64,000 nucleotides of DNA from Variovorax brevis (GCF_030317105.1 NZ_JASZYG010000002.1:558001-622000); one strand, 5' to 3'. Positions 8,326 to 18,575 are shown, numbered from the stretch's first letter. A program made the numbers and translations. The notes: generated by a model from the letters alone, not told the origin.

Positions 8326-9727
8326 ATGGCATCCCATTGGATGCCGGCGCCGGCGCCGCCGGTCGCAAAGCCCGCTTGCTGGAGCGAGCTGAGGTCGAGT
8401 TCACCCTGAACGATGCGCAGCCGCGTTGCGCCATCGTTGGATTCGTAGAGCAAAGGATGCCCGGCAAGAAACGCCGCCTGTTCTTCCGCAGGCAGCGCGG
8501 CCATGCCATCGACGTAGTGATGGCCGTTGCGCTCCACGTGCATCAAGCCCAGCCACGCGACCAGCGCCAGGTCCTGCTGCACGCCGACACCGGCCTGCAT
8601 GGTGAGGTCTTCGCCGGAGAGGAACAGTTTCTGGCCACCGTCGGCCTGCGCCCGCGCGCAACGCGCCGCATTGATCACCGATTTGTAGAAGCCCTTGCAG
8701 CTCTTGCTCGACACGCCCGTGTAGCCCAGCGCCTGGGCCTGCACGAAGCTGCCCAGCGTGCTGTCGGATTCGTCGACCAGCAGGGGCATGCGCGCCGCGA
8801 CCGCGCGCATGTCGTGCTGCAAGGCCGTGGCGCGCTGGATCGGTTGTTCGATGAAGGCGGTGCGGCTTGCCAGCCTGCGCAGCGCGGGCGTGGAGAGCAT
8901 GGCATCGAGGAAGTCAGAGAAGGCCGATGCCTTGGCGTACTGCTCGTTGCCGTCGAGCGTCACAAGTTCGGCCACCGGGTCGATCACACTGGCAATCTGC
9001 GTCAGGCGCTCGAGGTCGCTCGCGGTGTCGCCGCACAGCTTGAGCTTGAAATGCCGATGGCCGTAGCGCGCGATGGCCGCCTCCAGCGAGGTCGGCAGGC
9101 CGTCGTCGGGCATGCCGGTGATGTCGCCGTCGCGGATCGCGTCGGCCAGGCCGACCGTATGGCGGGCGGCGATGCGCTGGCGCGGTGTGTGCGCACGCAG
9201 GAAGGCTGGCATGTCGAAGCCGGCGAGTTCGGGCGCGAGCGATGCGGCCTCGATGCCGCAGGCATCCGCCGACATCGCCTGTGCAAAGCTGCAGCCCAGG
9301 TGCAGGCACAGCGCATCGAGCACCGCACGGTCGACGAGGGCAGGGCCGTAGCTGGCCACGAGCGCGTTCAGGCCGGCAGCGCAGCCTGCGCCCAGCACAT
9401 CGGCGTAGTGACTCGCAAAGTGCCCCCACGCGGTCTGCGCCGACTTGTCGACGCAGGCCTCGCGCGCCAGCTTCAATGCCTTGCGCAGTTGCTCGAAGTT
9501 CTGTTCGTTGCTGAGCGCCGGGTTCTTGTCGAACCACTTGGGAATCATCATCTCGGCCGCGCAGCCTTCGCTGGTGCGGCCGTCCGCAAAGCGGATGCGC
9601 GCCCGCACGTAGACCTGCGGGCAGGAAGTGACCGTCGCCGCGCCGAAGCGGAAGGGCAGCCGCAGCACCACGTCGCGCTCCGAGAAGCGGATCTCCTCGA
9701 TGGCGAAACGCAGTGCGTGGGAAGTCA

Positions 9728-9728
<1 letters not shown>
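8310..9728 (-). CDS. enolase-superfamily (mandelate racemase/muconate-lactonising-like) protein
   Basis: A 472-residue protein with an enolase-superfamily barrel. The acid/base lysine pair is visible as KLKLC, and the three metal ligands as DGNEQ, FIEQPI and VDESD, followed by a lysine in VSSKSCKG. This set suggests a working enzyme abstracting a proton alpha to a carboxylate (racemisation, dehydration or cycloisomerisation). It is longer than typical members because of an extended N-terminal capping region. Start overlaps the stop of the ABC ATPase gene (TGATG). It belongs to the importer transcript and likely acts on the imported acid. Confidence 0.75.
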
Positions 9729-10507
<779 letters not shown>

Positions 10508-10527
10508 GAGGCTGTTGCTGAGAGCGT

Positions 10528-11532
10528 TTACTTGGCCGGGAGATATTCGAGCGTCACGTAGTCTTCGGGCTTTCCGCGCGTGGAGGCTTCCATGCCGCCG
10601 TATTGCACGAGCAGGTCGAGCGAGTCGTTGACGTTCTTCATGGCGACGTGGAAGGGCGGCTGGTTGGCCGTGTCGGGTGTGTGATACAGCGCCACGCTCT
10701 GCTTCATGCCGACGATGAGCGTGTCACGCACGCCGGCCTTCGGGTTGGCCTTCAGCATCGCGTCGACGGCCGCTTCGGGGCTCTTCTCGGCGGCTTGCGC
10801 AGCACGCGTCGAGGCACGCATGAAGCGCTTCACCAGGTCCGGATTCGAAGTCAGCAGTTCCTTGTTGGCGATGATCCCGGAACTGATCTGGTTCACGCCC
10901 GAGTCGGCAAAGCGGATCGGTGTCACCGGCTTGCCGGTCGCGTCCTGCAGCTTGATGGCCTGATCCATCACGTAGCCGAGCAGCAGGTCGGCCTGGCCGT
11001 TCATCACCGCGTTGAGCTTGGTCTGCGCGTCGCCCGAGACGATCTTCACCTGGTCCGCCGTGATGTTGTTGGCCTTGAGGAACAGCGGCCACATCTGCGA
11101 CATCGAGTCGCCAGGCGTCACGGCCACCGTCTTGCCGATGATGTCCTTCGGCGTCTTGATGTTCTTTTCGGTGAAGCCCATCACCGACATCGGGCTCACC
11201 TGGAACAGCACGCCCGTGGACTTCAGCGGCGCGCCCTTGGCGGCCGCCTTGATCATGGTCGTGACGTCGATGTAGCCGAAGGTGGCCGACTTGGCCGCCA
11301 CCGCCTGCGCCGTCACCGCCGAACCGCGGCCTTCCTGGATTTCCAGTTCGATGCCTTCATCCTTGTAGTAGTTCAGCTCCCTGCCGAGGAAGAAGGGTGC
11401 GTGCTCGCTGTAGAGGTACCAGTTGAGCATCAGCGTGACCTTGTCGGCCGGCTTGGTCTGGGCCTGCGCGGGGGCGATCGCCATCAGGGCGGCCGCAGCG
11501 CTGGCGAGGAGGGAGGGGAGCAGCTTCTTCAT
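10528..11532 (-). CDS. ABC transporter substrate-binding protein (NMT1/SsuA-like)
   Basis: A 334-residue periplasmic protein with a Sec signal peptide (MKKLLPSLLASAAAALMAIA, cleavage near AQAQ). The mature part (VTLMLNWYLYSEHAPFFLG, EIQEGRGSAVTAQAVAA) resembles NMT1/THI5-like receptors for nitrogenous or aromatic compounds. The start was placed at the ATG beginning the signal peptide. It lies between the permease and ATPase genes in one transcript. Confidence 0.9.
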   Translation of the reverse strand: MKKLLPSLLASAAAALMAIAPAQAQTKPADKVTLMLNWYLYSEHAPFFLGRELNYYKDEGIELEIQEGRGSAVTAQAVAAKSATFGYIDVTTMIKAAAKGAPLKSTGVLFQVSPMSVMGFTEKNIKTPKDIIGKTVAVTPGDSMSQMWPLFLKANNITADQVKIVSGDAQTKLNAVMNGQADLLLGYVMDQAIKLQDATGKPVTPIRFADSGVNQISSGIIANKELLTSNPDLVKRFMRASTRAAQAAEKSPEAAVDAMLKANPKAGVRDTLIVGMKQSVALYHTPDTANQPPFHVAMKNVNDSLDLLVQYGGMEASTRGKPEDYVTLEYLPAK

Positions 11533-11566
11533 GGTTTGTCTCCGTGAGAGTGAAGGGAACACGAAC

Positions 11567-12340
11567 TCAGAACACCTGGCGCTGCGAGGCATGCCAGGGA
11601 ATCATCAGCCGTTCGACCAGGTCGACGACGACGAACAGGAGCACGCCGATGCTCGACAGCACCACCAGCGCGGCGAACATCAGCGGCAGGTCGAAATTGC
11701 CATTGGCCACCTGCAGCACGTAGCCGATGCCGGAGTTGGAACCGACGAACTCGCCGACTACCGCCCCCACCACCGCCAGCGTGATCGACACCTTGAGGCC
11801 GCTGAAGATGGCCGGCATCGCTTGCGGCAGGCTGATCTTGAAGAAGGTCTGCAGGCGGCTCGCTCCCATCGAGCGGGCGAGGTCGAGCATGTCGGGCTCG
11901 ACCGACTTGAAGCCCATCACCGTCGACACCACCACCGGAAAGAAGCCGAGCAGGAAGGCCGAGATGACCTTGGGGAAGATGCCGAAGCCGAACCACACGA
12001 CGAAAAGCGGGGCAATCGCCACCTTCGGAATGCTCTGCGAAAACACCAGCAGCGGGTACACATACGACTCGACCAGCCGCGAATAGGCGATGCACATCGC
12101 AATGGGAATGCCGATCACGATGGTGAGGGCGAAGCCGCCCAGCGTGGCGAGCGTCGTCTTCCAGCTTTCAGCCAGCAGCCGCGGCCATTCCGCGATGAGT
12201 TGCTTGACCACCTGAAGCGGCGGCGGAATCAGGTAGGCCGGAATCTTGAAGACGCGAATCGCCAGATCCCACAGCACCAGCAAGACGACGATCAGCAGGA
12301 ACGGCCGTAGCGCGGGGAATAGCAGCAGTCTGCGAAGCAT
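11567..12340 (-). CDS. ABC transporter permease (SsuC/TauC type)
   Basis: A 257-residue inner-membrane protein with about six hydrophobic helices. The cytoplasmic coupling loop is seen as ARSMGASRLQTFFKISLPQAMP, fitting the EAA motif of binding-protein-dependent permeases. It is the first gene of the importer transcript, 50 bp downstream of a TetR-type operator, and would dimerise to form the channel energised by the ATPase encoded two genes later. Confidence 0.9.
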   Translation of the reverse strand: MLRRLLLFPALRPFLLIVVLLVLWDLAIRVFKIPAYLIPPPLQVVKQLIAEWPRLLAESWKTTLATLGGFALTIVIGIPIAMCIAYSRLVESYVYPLLVFSQSIPKVAIAPLFVVWFGFGIFPKVISAFLLGFFPVVVSTVMGFKSVEPDMLDLARSMGASRLQTFFKISLPQAMPAIFSGLKVSITLAVVGAVVGEFVGSNSGIGYVLQVANGNFDLPLMFAALVVLSSIGVLLFVVVDLVERLMIPWHASQRQVF

Positions 12341-12389
12341 CGATCAAATTCTCCGGATGGCGTGCAAGGCACCTCCGGCAAAACGTCGA

Positions 12390-12407
12390 AGTCACCAAAC
12401 GGTGAAT
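12390..12407 (-). promoter_or_regulatory. putative TetR operator, site 3
   Basis: AGTCACCAAACGGTGAAT agrees with site 1 at 13 of 18 positions, including TCAC and GGTGAAT, and has the internal palindrome TCACC/GGTGA. It lies in the 130-bp gap between the TetR gene end and the permease start, where the importer promoter must be. Confidence 0.55.
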
Positions 12408-12470
12408 TGTTTGGGGGCTGTCAGCAACTGTCAACGGCTCCTGGGGTAAGCACGGGCACTCGCCGCCGTC

Positions 12471-13109
12471 TCACTTCATGACGTAGCCCAGCACCAGTTC
12501 CTTCATGTGCGACAGGCGCTGCGCCAGTGCCTTGGGCGTTCGCAGGTCGCGCCCGAAGATGGCCGAGAGCGTGAAGTTGTTCGACAGGTAGAAGTAGCAG
12601 ATCGAGGCGATCGAGATATAGAGCTGGATCGGATCCACGCCGTCGCGAAACAGCCCCTGGTTGCGCCCTCGCTCCAGCACGCTGGCCAGCATCGCGACGA
12701 GCGGCGAGTTCATTTCCTGGATGCGGTCGGACTGCTTCAGGTGAGAGGCCTGGTGCAGGTTTTCGCTGTTGAGCAGGGTGATGAACTCCGGATGCTCCAG
12801 GTAGTAATGCCAGGTAAAGGACACCAGTTGCCGGATGGCCTCCACCGGGTCCATCTCGTCCAGGTGCAGCGCCTGCTCGGCGGCGCGAATGTCGGCGTAG
12901 GTGCGCTCCAGCACAGCCAGGAACAGGTCGTCCTTGTTGCCGAAGTAGTAGTAGATCAGGCGCTTGTTGATCTCCGCGCGCTCGGCGATGCGGTCGACGC
13001 GCGCTCCGGCGTAGCCGTATTGCGCAAACTCGTCCATGGCGGCACTGAGGATGACCAGTTGCGATTTGTCGGCGTCGCGAAGGCGAGGGGTCGGCGAGGT
13101 GGCTGCCAT
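12471..13109 (-). CDS. TetR/AcrR family transcriptional regulator
   Basis: A 212-residue regulator. The N-terminal helix-turn-helix (ILSAAMDEFAQYGYAGARVDRIAERA, followed by INKRLIYYYFGNKDDLFLAVLE) is canonical TetR; the C-terminal 140 residues form the ligand-binding and dimerisation domain. The gene lies between the two leftward catabolic operons and a divergent ThDP-enzyme gene, and a matching operator overlaps its own promoter, consistent with autorepression. The inducer is probably the imported compound or a metabolite (inference). Confidence 0.92.
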   Translation of the reverse strand: MAATSPTPRLRDADKSQLVILSAAMDEFAQYGYAGARVDRIAERAEINKRLIYYYFGNKDDLFLAVLERTYADIRAAEQALHLDEMDPVEAIRQLVSFTWHYYLEHPEFITLLNSENLHQASHLKQSDRIQEMNSPLVAMLASVLERGRNQGLFRDGVDPIQLYISIASICYFYLSNNFTLSAIFGRDLRTPKALAQRLSHMKELVLGYVMK

Positions 13110-13114
13110 GTTTT

Positions 13115-13132
13115 TGTAACCAGCGAGTGAAT
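13115..13132. promoter_or_regulatory. putative TetR operator, site 4 (divergent promoter)
   Basis: On the minus strand this reads ATTCACTCGCTGGTTACA, sharing ATTCACT and TGGT with sites 1 and 2. It ends 5 bp before the tetR start codon and sits 56 bp upstream of the divergent ThDP-enzyme start, so a bound repressor could shut off both genes. Confidence 0.5.
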
Positions 13133-13187
13133 TATTTTCGTCCTGCCCGCATTGTGCGTCGAGCGCCAGGAAAAGTGCGACACCATA

Positions 13188-14939
13188 ATGGATCGCTTCA
13201 CTTCACTGGCAACCTCCATGAACGGAACACCTGCAGGCCATTTGATTGTTCAGTGCCTGGTAGAACAAGGCGTCGACACCGTGTTCGGCGTGCCCGGCGA
13301 AAGCTTTCTGGCGGTGCTGGACGGCTTTCATGCCCAGCGCGAGCACATCCGCTTCATCGTCAATCGGCAGGAAGGCGGCGCGGCCTTCATGGCCGACGCC
13401 CATGCGCGCATCACCGGGCGGCCCGGCATCTGCTTCGTCACCCGCGGGCCGGGGGCCACCAACGCCTCCATCGGCGTGCACAACGCCTTCCAGGATTCGA
13501 CGCCGCTGGTGCTGTTCATCGGCGACGTCGGCAGCGACTTCCGCGATCGCGAGGCCTTCCAGGAGGTCGACTATGGCAGCTTTCTGGGCCCGAGCACCAA
13601 GGGCTTTGCCAAGCGGGTGGAGCGCATCGACGACGCGGAGCGCATCCCGGAGTACATCGCCCGCGCCTTTGCCACGGCCATGAATGGCCGTCCTGGCCCC
13701 GTGGTCCTGGTGCTGCCCGAGGACATGCTGCGTGCCACCGCGTCGGCAAAGCCCTTGCCGCGCGTGGAGGCCGTGCAACCCTGGAGCGACCCCGGCGCCT
13801 TGCGCACGCTGCGCGAGATGCTGCTCGCGGCCAGGCAACCCTTCGTCATCGCCGGTGGCAGTGGATGGACGCCGCAGGCCGCGCAGGCGCTGCAGCGCTT
13901 TGCGGAGAACTGGCAGCTGCCGGTGGGCAACGCCTTCCGCTACCAGGATACGTTCGACAACCACCACCCCCTGTATGCGGGCGACGTGGGCATCGCCATC
14001 AACCCGAAGCTGGCGCAGCGCGTGAAGGACAGCGACCTCGTCATCGCCATCGGCCCGCGCCTGGGCGAGATGACGACCAGTGGCTACACGCTGCTCGAGG
14101 TGCCCAAGGCCAGGCAGAAGCTGGTTCATATCCACGCCAGCGCCGAGGAACTCAATCGCGTCTACCAGGCCGACCTGGCCATCAACGCCGGCATGAGCGC
14201 CGCGGCGCGCAGCCTGGAGGTGCTGACGGCGCCGACCGAGTTGCCGTGGGAGGCGTGGACCCAGGCGGCGCACGCCGACTACCTCGCCAACCTGGAACCC
14301 CAGCCCTTGGCCGGCCTTCCCGCAGATGCGCCGCGAGGCGCCGTAGACATGGCGGCCGTGGTGGCGATGCTTCAGAAGCACCTGCCGCACGACGCCGCCA
14401 TCACCAATGGCGCCGGCAACTTCGCGAGCTGGGTGCACCGGTTCTTCCGCTATCACGGCCTCGCCAAGGGACACAAAACGCAACTGGCGCCCACCAGCGG
14501 GGCAATGGGCTACGGCGTGCCGGCGGGCATCGCGGCGAACCTGGTCAGCGGACGCATCGCCTTCACCATCGCCGGCGACGGCGACTTCCTCATGAACGGA
14601 CAGGAGTTGGCCACGGCCGTGCAGCATGGCGGCAAGAGCATCATCGTGCTGCTCAACAACGGCATGTTCGGCACCATCCGCATGCACCAGGAGCGCGAGT
14701 ATCCGTTGAACGTGAGCGGCACGGCGCTGCGCAATCCGGACTTCTGTGCGCTGGCGAGGGCCTATGGCTACGCGGCGGAGCAGGTCACCGAGACCTCGCA
14801 ATTCGAGGCCGCCTTGCTGCGCGCCCTGGCCGCCGATACGGGCACGCTGATCGAGATTCCGCTCGACCCCGAGATCATCACCACGCGCGGCACGCTGGCG
14901 TCGATCACGCAGGCTGCTCAAAAGCGGCTGGGTTCCTGA
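13188..14939 (+). CDS. thiamine-diphosphate-dependent enzyme (acetolactate synthase-like)
   Basis: About 583 residues with the three-domain ThDP fold. The cofactor-activating glutamate is in FIVNRQEGGAAFMADAHA, and the ThDP/Mg motif GDGDFLMNGQELATA continues to the asparagines of LLNNGMFG. Acetolactate synthase, glyoxylate carboligase and decarboxylases such as benzoylformate decarboxylase share this architecture; no regulatory subunit is adjacent. It is divergent from tetR across a shared operator. Start is uncertain: 13188 has an AGGA 16 bp upstream, while ATG 13218 is closer to the conserved domain. It may decarboxylate or carboligate a 2-oxoacid from the neighbouring pathway. Confidence 0.82.
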   Translation: MDRFTSLATSMNGTPAGHLIVQCLVEQGVDTVFGVPGESFLAVLDGFHAQREHIRFIVNRQEGGAAFMADAHARITGRPGICFVTRGPGATNASIGVHNAFQDSTPLVLFIGDVGSDFRDREAFQEVDYGSFLGPSTKGFAKRVERIDDAERIPEYIARAFATAMNGRPGPVVLVLPEDMLRATASAKPLPRVEAVQPWSDPGALRTLREMLLAARQPFVIAGGSGWTPQAAQALQRFAENWQLPVGNAFRYQDTFDNHHPLYAGDVGIAINPKLAQRVKDSDLVIAIGPRLGEMTTSGYTLLEVPKARQKLVHIHASAEELNRVYQADLAINAGMSAAARSLEVLTAPTELPWEAWTQAAHADYLANLEPQPLAGLPADAPRGAVDMAAVVAMLQKHLPHDAAITNGAGNFASWVHRFFRYHGLAKGHKTQLAPTSGAMGYGVPAGIAANLVSGRIAFTIAGDGDFLMNGQELATAVQHGGKSIIVLLNNGMFGTIRMHQEREYPLNVSGTALRNPDFCALARAYGYAAEQVTETSQFEAALLRALAADTGTLIEIPLDPEIITTRGTLASITQAAQKRLGS

Positions 14940-14967
14940 CCGGCCCGACACGCCCTCTGCAGACGAA

Positions 14968-14993
14968 AAAAAGCCGGCTTGCGCCGGCTTTTT
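14968..14993. terminator. bidirectional intrinsic terminator
   Basis: AAAAAGCCGGC and GCCGGCTTTTT form an 11-bp stem around TTGC, with A-runs and T-runs on both sides. It serves the converging ThDP-enzyme and SWIB-protein genes. Confidence 0.9.
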
Positions 14994-15029
14994 GATTCGC
15001 ACCCCTGAAGGAGAGCGAAGGCTTTCGTC

Positions 15030-15449
15030 TTACTTGACGTGCTTGCCGATGAGGGCAGCCAGTTCGAACATCGACACTTGCGGCTTGCCGAAGATTTCCT
15101 TCAGCTTTGCGTCGGCGTTGATGTTGCGCTTGTTGGCCTTGTCCTGAAGGTTGTTCTTCTTGATGTAGTCCCACAGCTTGCTGACCACAGCGGTGCGCGG
15201 CAGCGGCGTGGAGCCGACGACGGCAGCCAGTGCGGGGCTGGGGGTCAAGGCCTTCATGAACGCAGCGTTGGGGGTGCGCTTCTTGGCGGCGGCCTTCTTG
15301 GCGGGAGCCTTCTTTGCAGGAGCAGCAGCCTTCTTCGCAGGAGCAGCCTTCTTGGCCGGTGCGGCCTTCTTTGCAGGAGCAGCCTTCTTTGCGGGAGCGG
15401 CCTTCTTTGCCGGCGCTTTCTTGGCCGGAGCCTTCTTTGCAGTTGCCAT
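15030..15449 (-). CDS. SWIB/MDM2 domain protein with histone H1-like Lys/Ala/Pro tail
   Basis: A 139-residue basic protein. Residues 1-60 are a low-complexity tail of PAKKA-type repeats similar to bacterial histone H1-like proteins. Residues 65-139 are a SWIB domain (PLPRTAVVSKLWDYIKKNNL, then KLKEIFG and a C-terminal MFELAALIGKHVK). The fusion is known in beta-proteobacteria and chlamydiae and suggests a nucleoid-associated, DNA-compacting role through the tail; the SWIB partner in bacteria is not established. It is a monocistronic unit ending at a strong terminator. Confidence 0.9.
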   Translation of the reverse strand: MATAKKAPAKKAPAKKAAPAKKAAPAKKAAPAKKAAPAKKAAAPAKKAPAKKAAAKKRTPNAAFMKALTPSPALAAVVGSTPLPRTAVVSKLWDYIKKNNLQDKANKRNINADAKLKEIFGKPQVSMFELAALIGKHVK

Positions 15450-15480
15450 GGTTGATTTCCTTTTTTGGATTAGAGATTCA

Positions 15481-15568
15481 CCAATGAAAAACGCTCTCTT
15501 CCACTGGCATTGCGGATGCTAAAGGAGAAGAAACGCGTTTCCAAGGGAAACGGGCACTTTTTCATTGG
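15481..15568. repeat. 11-bp inverted repeat flanking a 12-bp palindrome upstream of the SWIB gene
   Basis: CCAATGAAAAA (15481-15491) recurs inverted as TTTTTCATTGG (15558-15568), and between them GAAACGCGTTTC (15530-15541) is a perfect palindrome. The segment is AT-richer than its surroundings and must contain the SWIB promoter. A role as operator is possible but unproven. Confidence 0.35.
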
Positions 15569-15582
15569 GAGTTGTTGTTTTT

Positions 15583-16533
15583 CTAGAGGGAAGCAACAGT
15601 GCTTTTTGAGACGCGGCGCGATGGCCATGTCGCCAGCACCACGCCAAGCAGCGCTGCAGCGAACGCGAGCAACTGCGCCATGGCCAGTTTTTCGCCCAGG
15701 AAGAGCACGCCCACGAGGGCCGCGCTGACCGGAAGCATCACCGTGAAAACCCCAGCTTGCGATGCCGGCACGCTGCGCAGGCCCGTCATCCAGAGCCACA
15801 CGGTCCAGATGCTTGCGGCCAATGCATAGACGATGAGGAAGAGCCACAGGCCCGTTCGCACCGAGCCGAAGTCGAAGTGCAGCGCGTACCAGATGCCAAA
15901 GGGCGTCGACAGCACGAAGCCCCACAGGTTGATGAGCGAAGAGATGCGCTTGGGCCCCAGGCGCCCCGTGAGCGACTTGCCGATCACTGCATAGGAGGCC
16001 TCGCATAGCACCGCGCAGAACACCAGCGTATTGCCCAGCCACGGTATCGGCGCGTGCGAGCCGCCGCCTGAAGACTCCGCCGTGTGCGCCGGTGCAAGGG
16101 CGAGCAGTCCGATGCCCAGCGCCGCGCAGGCAATGGCCAGCATCACCCGCACCGTGATGCGCTCGCGCAGGAAGATCCAGCTGATGAGCGCGACCACCGC
16201 CGGAATCGCCGCCATGATGACCCCGGCCGACACGGCACTCGTCATGCTCACGCCGAACAGCATGCAGATCGAGAACATGAAGTTGCCGAGGAAGGACTCA
16301 AGGAATACGAGCCCGCGCGTGCGGCGCGTCATGGCCGGCTCATCAGGCGGCTTGCGCAGCCAGTGGGGCATGGCCAGCGCCGCGATGCCGAAGCGCAGCC
16401 ACGCGAGCAGCAGCACAGGCATCGCCGCCACCAGCGGCTTGGACAGGGCCACATAGCTGCCGACCAGCGACATGCTGAGTGCAAGGCAGGCGTAGGCAAC
16501 GATGCGTGGGGGGTGGTGGTGAGAGGGGTTCAA
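15583..16533 (-). CDS. DMT-superfamily (EamA) transporter
   Basis: About 316 residues with ten hydrophobic segments in two EamA repeats (first from VAYACLALSMSLVGSYVALSK, second from WLGNTLVFCAVLCEASYAVIGK). Such proteins export amino acids, metabolites or drugs across the inner membrane. The start is unclear: an ATG at 16614 would overlap the divergent cyclotransferase gene and add a non-membrane extension. The TTG at 16533 gives the usual family length but has no clear ribosome-binding site. Confidence 0.8.
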   Translation of the reverse strand: MNPSHHHPPRIVAYACLALSMSLVGSYVALSKPLVAAMPVLLLAWLRFGIAALAMPHWLRKPPDEPAMTRRTRGLVFLESFLGNFMFSICMLFGVSMTSAVSAGVIMAAIPAVVALISWIFLRERITVRVMLAIACAALGIGLLALAPAHTAESSGGGSHAPIPWLGNTLVFCAVLCEASYAVIGKSLTGRLGPKRISSLINLWGFVLSTPFGIWYALHFDFGSVRTGLWLFLIVYALAASIWTVWLWMTGLRSVPASQAGVFTVMLPVSAALVGVLFLGEKLAMAQLLAFAAALLGVVLATWPSRRVSKSTVASL

Positions 16534-16565
16534 TGCGATGCGGGCATGTGAGCGAAACTCGGCCG

Positions 16566-16985
16566 ATGATGCTCCAAGCCCCTTGCGACCCCGCATCCCA
16601 TGCGCCTGCACCACGCTACGTGTTCGTCTACGGCACCTTGCGCGCGGGCGGCAGCAACGACATCGCCCGCTTCAGCCCCGCTCCTGAACGGATCGGGGAG
16701 GGCGAGATTGCAGGCACGCTGTATGACTTGGGCGCCTATCCGGGTGCGAGGCTGGATGGGGCAGGGCGCGTGCGCGGCGAGATCTACCGCATCGTGCCCG
16801 CCCTTGAAGTGCAACTGGATCGGCTCGAAGAAGTCTTGCCCAATGACGAAGGCGAGTACCGCAAGCGCGAGCTTCGCATCGACGTGGGCCATGAGTCCCT
16901 GAACTGCCTCGTTTACGAGATCCAGCTCGACCGCTGCGCCGGAAAGCGCGTGATCAAGAGCGGTGACTGGTTCCAACGCGGCTGA
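16566..16985 (+). CDS. gamma-glutamylcyclotransferase family protein
   Basis: A 139-residue small cytosolic enzyme. YVFVYGTLRAGGSN (residues 17-30) is the substrate-binding YGSL-type motif, and the acidic LDRLEEV near residue 80 contains the expected catalytic glutamate. AIG2/GGCT proteins cleave gamma-glutamyl peptides or amines to 5-oxoproline. Two ATG codons are tandem at 16566; a start further upstream would collide with the divergent transporter gene. Confidence 0.82.
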   Translation: MMLQAPCDPASHAPAPRYVFVYGTLRAGGSNDIARFSPAPERIGEGEIAGTLYDLGAYPGARLDGAGRVRGEIYRIVPALEVQLDRLEEVLPNDEGEYRKRELRIDVGHESLNCLVYEIQLDRCAGKRVIKSGDWFQRG

Positions 16986-17056
16986 ACTCCCGCTCGTTTC
17001 ATGTCTGCAAACGACATTCCATATTGCGAAAACACACTCTGTTGCAGCGCAATAAA

Positions 17057-17093
17057 TTTCTCAATACAAGAAAAATAATTTCGCATTGAGAAA
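17057..17093. promoter_or_regulatory. inverted repeat upstream of aceA
   Basis: TTTCTCAAT (17057-17065) and ATTGAGAAA (17085-17093) are perfect complements separated by 19 bp of AT-rich DNA. The region also holds TTGCGAAAA (17024-17032) and TTTCGCATT (17079-17087), reminiscent of the TTTGCAAA-type boxes of acetate/short-chain-fatty-acid regulators. Location 130-165 bp before aceA fits an operator. Confidence 0.45.
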
Positions 17094-17129
17094 AGCGCTC
17101 GTAAGTCGTTGATTTTGCTCAGCGAAAAA

Positions 17130-17149
17130 TATGTCTTCTATAAGACATA
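17130..17149. promoter_or_regulatory. 8-bp palindrome near the aceA promoter
   Basis: TATGTCTT-CTAT-AAGACATA is a perfect inverted repeat 73 bp before the aceA start. It is similar in form to TCTTATATAAGA-like palindromes that I recall upstream of central carbon genes in beta-proteobacteria, so regulator binding is plausible. Confidence 0.5.
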
Positions 17150-17221
17150 AGAGTTGAAGTCGCGGGTACATTTACGTCCAAGGCCACGCGGCCGAACGAT
17201 CAATCAACACTCGGAGTGAAC

Positions 17222-18553
17222 ATGCCCCAAACCATCACGGAACAACTGAGCCGCGAACAGCAGATCGCCGCCCTCGAAAAAGACTGGGCGACCAACCCCC
17301 GCTGGAAGGGCGTCAAGCGCGGCTACAGCGCCGCCGACGTCGTGCGCCTGCGCGGCTCGCTGCCCATCGAGTACACGCTTGCCAAGCGCGGCGCTGAAAA
17401 GCTCTGGGAAAAGGTCAACGGCGGCGCCAAGAAGGGCTACGTCAACTCGTTCGGCGCCATCAGTGCTGGCCAGGCCATGCAGCAAGCCAAGGCCGGCCTC
17501 GAAGCCGTGTACCTGTCGGGCTGGCAAGTCGCCGCTGACGGCAACACCTCCGAAACCATGTACCCCGACCAGTCGCTCTACGCGTACGACTCGGTGCCCA
17601 CCATGGTTCGCCGTATCAACAACACCTTCAAGCGCGCTGACGAAATTCAGTGGGGCCGCAACATCAACCCGGGCGACAAGGAATTCATCGACTACTTCCT
17701 GCCCATCGTTGCTGACGCAGAAGCCGGTTTCGGCGGCGTGCTCAACGCCTTCGAACTCATGAAGAACATGATCGCCGCTGGCGCTGCGGGCGTGCACTTC
17801 GAAGACCAGTTGGCTGCCGTCAAGAAGTGCGGCCACATGGGTGGCAAGGTGCTCGTGCCGACGCATGAAGCTTGCGAAAAGCTGATCTCGGCCCGTTTCG
17901 CTGCCGACGTCATGGGCGTGCCCACCATCGTTCTGGCCCGCACCGACGCGGAAGCCGCCAACCTGATCACGTCAGACCACGACGCCAACGACAAGCCCTT
18001 CCTGACGGGCGAGCGCACGCAAGAAGGCTTCTACCGCGTCAAGAACGGCCTGGAACAAGCCATCAGCCGCGGCGTTGCCTACGCACCGTATTCGGACCTG
18101 GTCTGGTGCGAAACCGGCGTGCCGGACATCGGCTTCGCCCGTGAGTTCGCGCAAGCCGTGCACGCCGCCTGCCCGGGCAAGCTGCTGTCGTACAACTGCT
18201 CGCCATCGTTCAACTGGAAGAAGAACCTCAACGACAGCCAGATCGCCTCGTTCCAGGAAGACCTGTCGGAACTGGGCTACAAGTACCAGTTCATCACGCT
18301 GGCCGGCATCCACATCAACTGGTTCAACACCTTCCAGTTCGCCCACGCATACGCCAACGGCGAAGGCATGAAGCACTACGTCAACATGGTGCAAGAGCCG
18401 GAATTCGCTGCACGCGACAAGGGCTACACCTTCGTGTCGCACCAGCAGGAAGTCGGCGCTGGCTACTTCGACGACGTGACCACCGTGATCCAGGGCGGTT
18501 CGTCCAGCGTCAAGGCGCTGACCGGCTCGACCGAGGAAGAACAGTTCCACTGA
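17222..18553 (+). CDS. aceA: isocitrate lyase
   Basis: A 443-residue enzyme of the glyoxylate shunt, cleaving isocitrate to glyoxylate and succinate so that acetate or fatty acids can be used as carbon source. The catalytic signature KKCGHMGGK is intact around residue 200, and [20 protein letters not shown] and NCSPSFNW are conserved active-site segments. ATG 17222 is preceded by GGAG at proper distance; an in-frame GTG two codons earlier overlaps that site and is less likely. The gene is monocistronic, with palindromes upstream and a terminator downstream. Confidence 0.97.
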   Translation: MPQTITEQLSREQQIAALEKDWATNPRWKGVKRGYSAADVVRLRGSLPIEYTLAKRGAEKLWEKVNGGAKKGYVNSFGAISAGQAMQQAKAGLEAVYLSGWQVAADGNTSETMYPDQSLYAYDSVPTMVRRINNTFKRADEIQWGRNINPGDKEFIDYFLPIVADAEAGFGGVLNAFELMKNMIAAGAAGVHFEDQLAAVKKCGHMGGKVLVPTHEACEKLISARFAADVMGVPTIVLARTDAEAANLITSDHDANDKPFLTGERTQEGFYRVKNGLEQAISRGVAYAPYSDLVWCETGVPDIGFAREFAQAVHAACPGKLLSYNCSPSFNWKKNLNDSQIASFQEDLSELGYKYQFITLAGIHINWFNTFQFAHAYANGEGMKHYVNMVQEPEFAARDKGYTFVSHQQEVGAGYFDDVTTVIQGGSSSVKALTGSTEEEQFH

Positions 18554-18575
18554 TCGCATTCCAGCTGTCACATTC

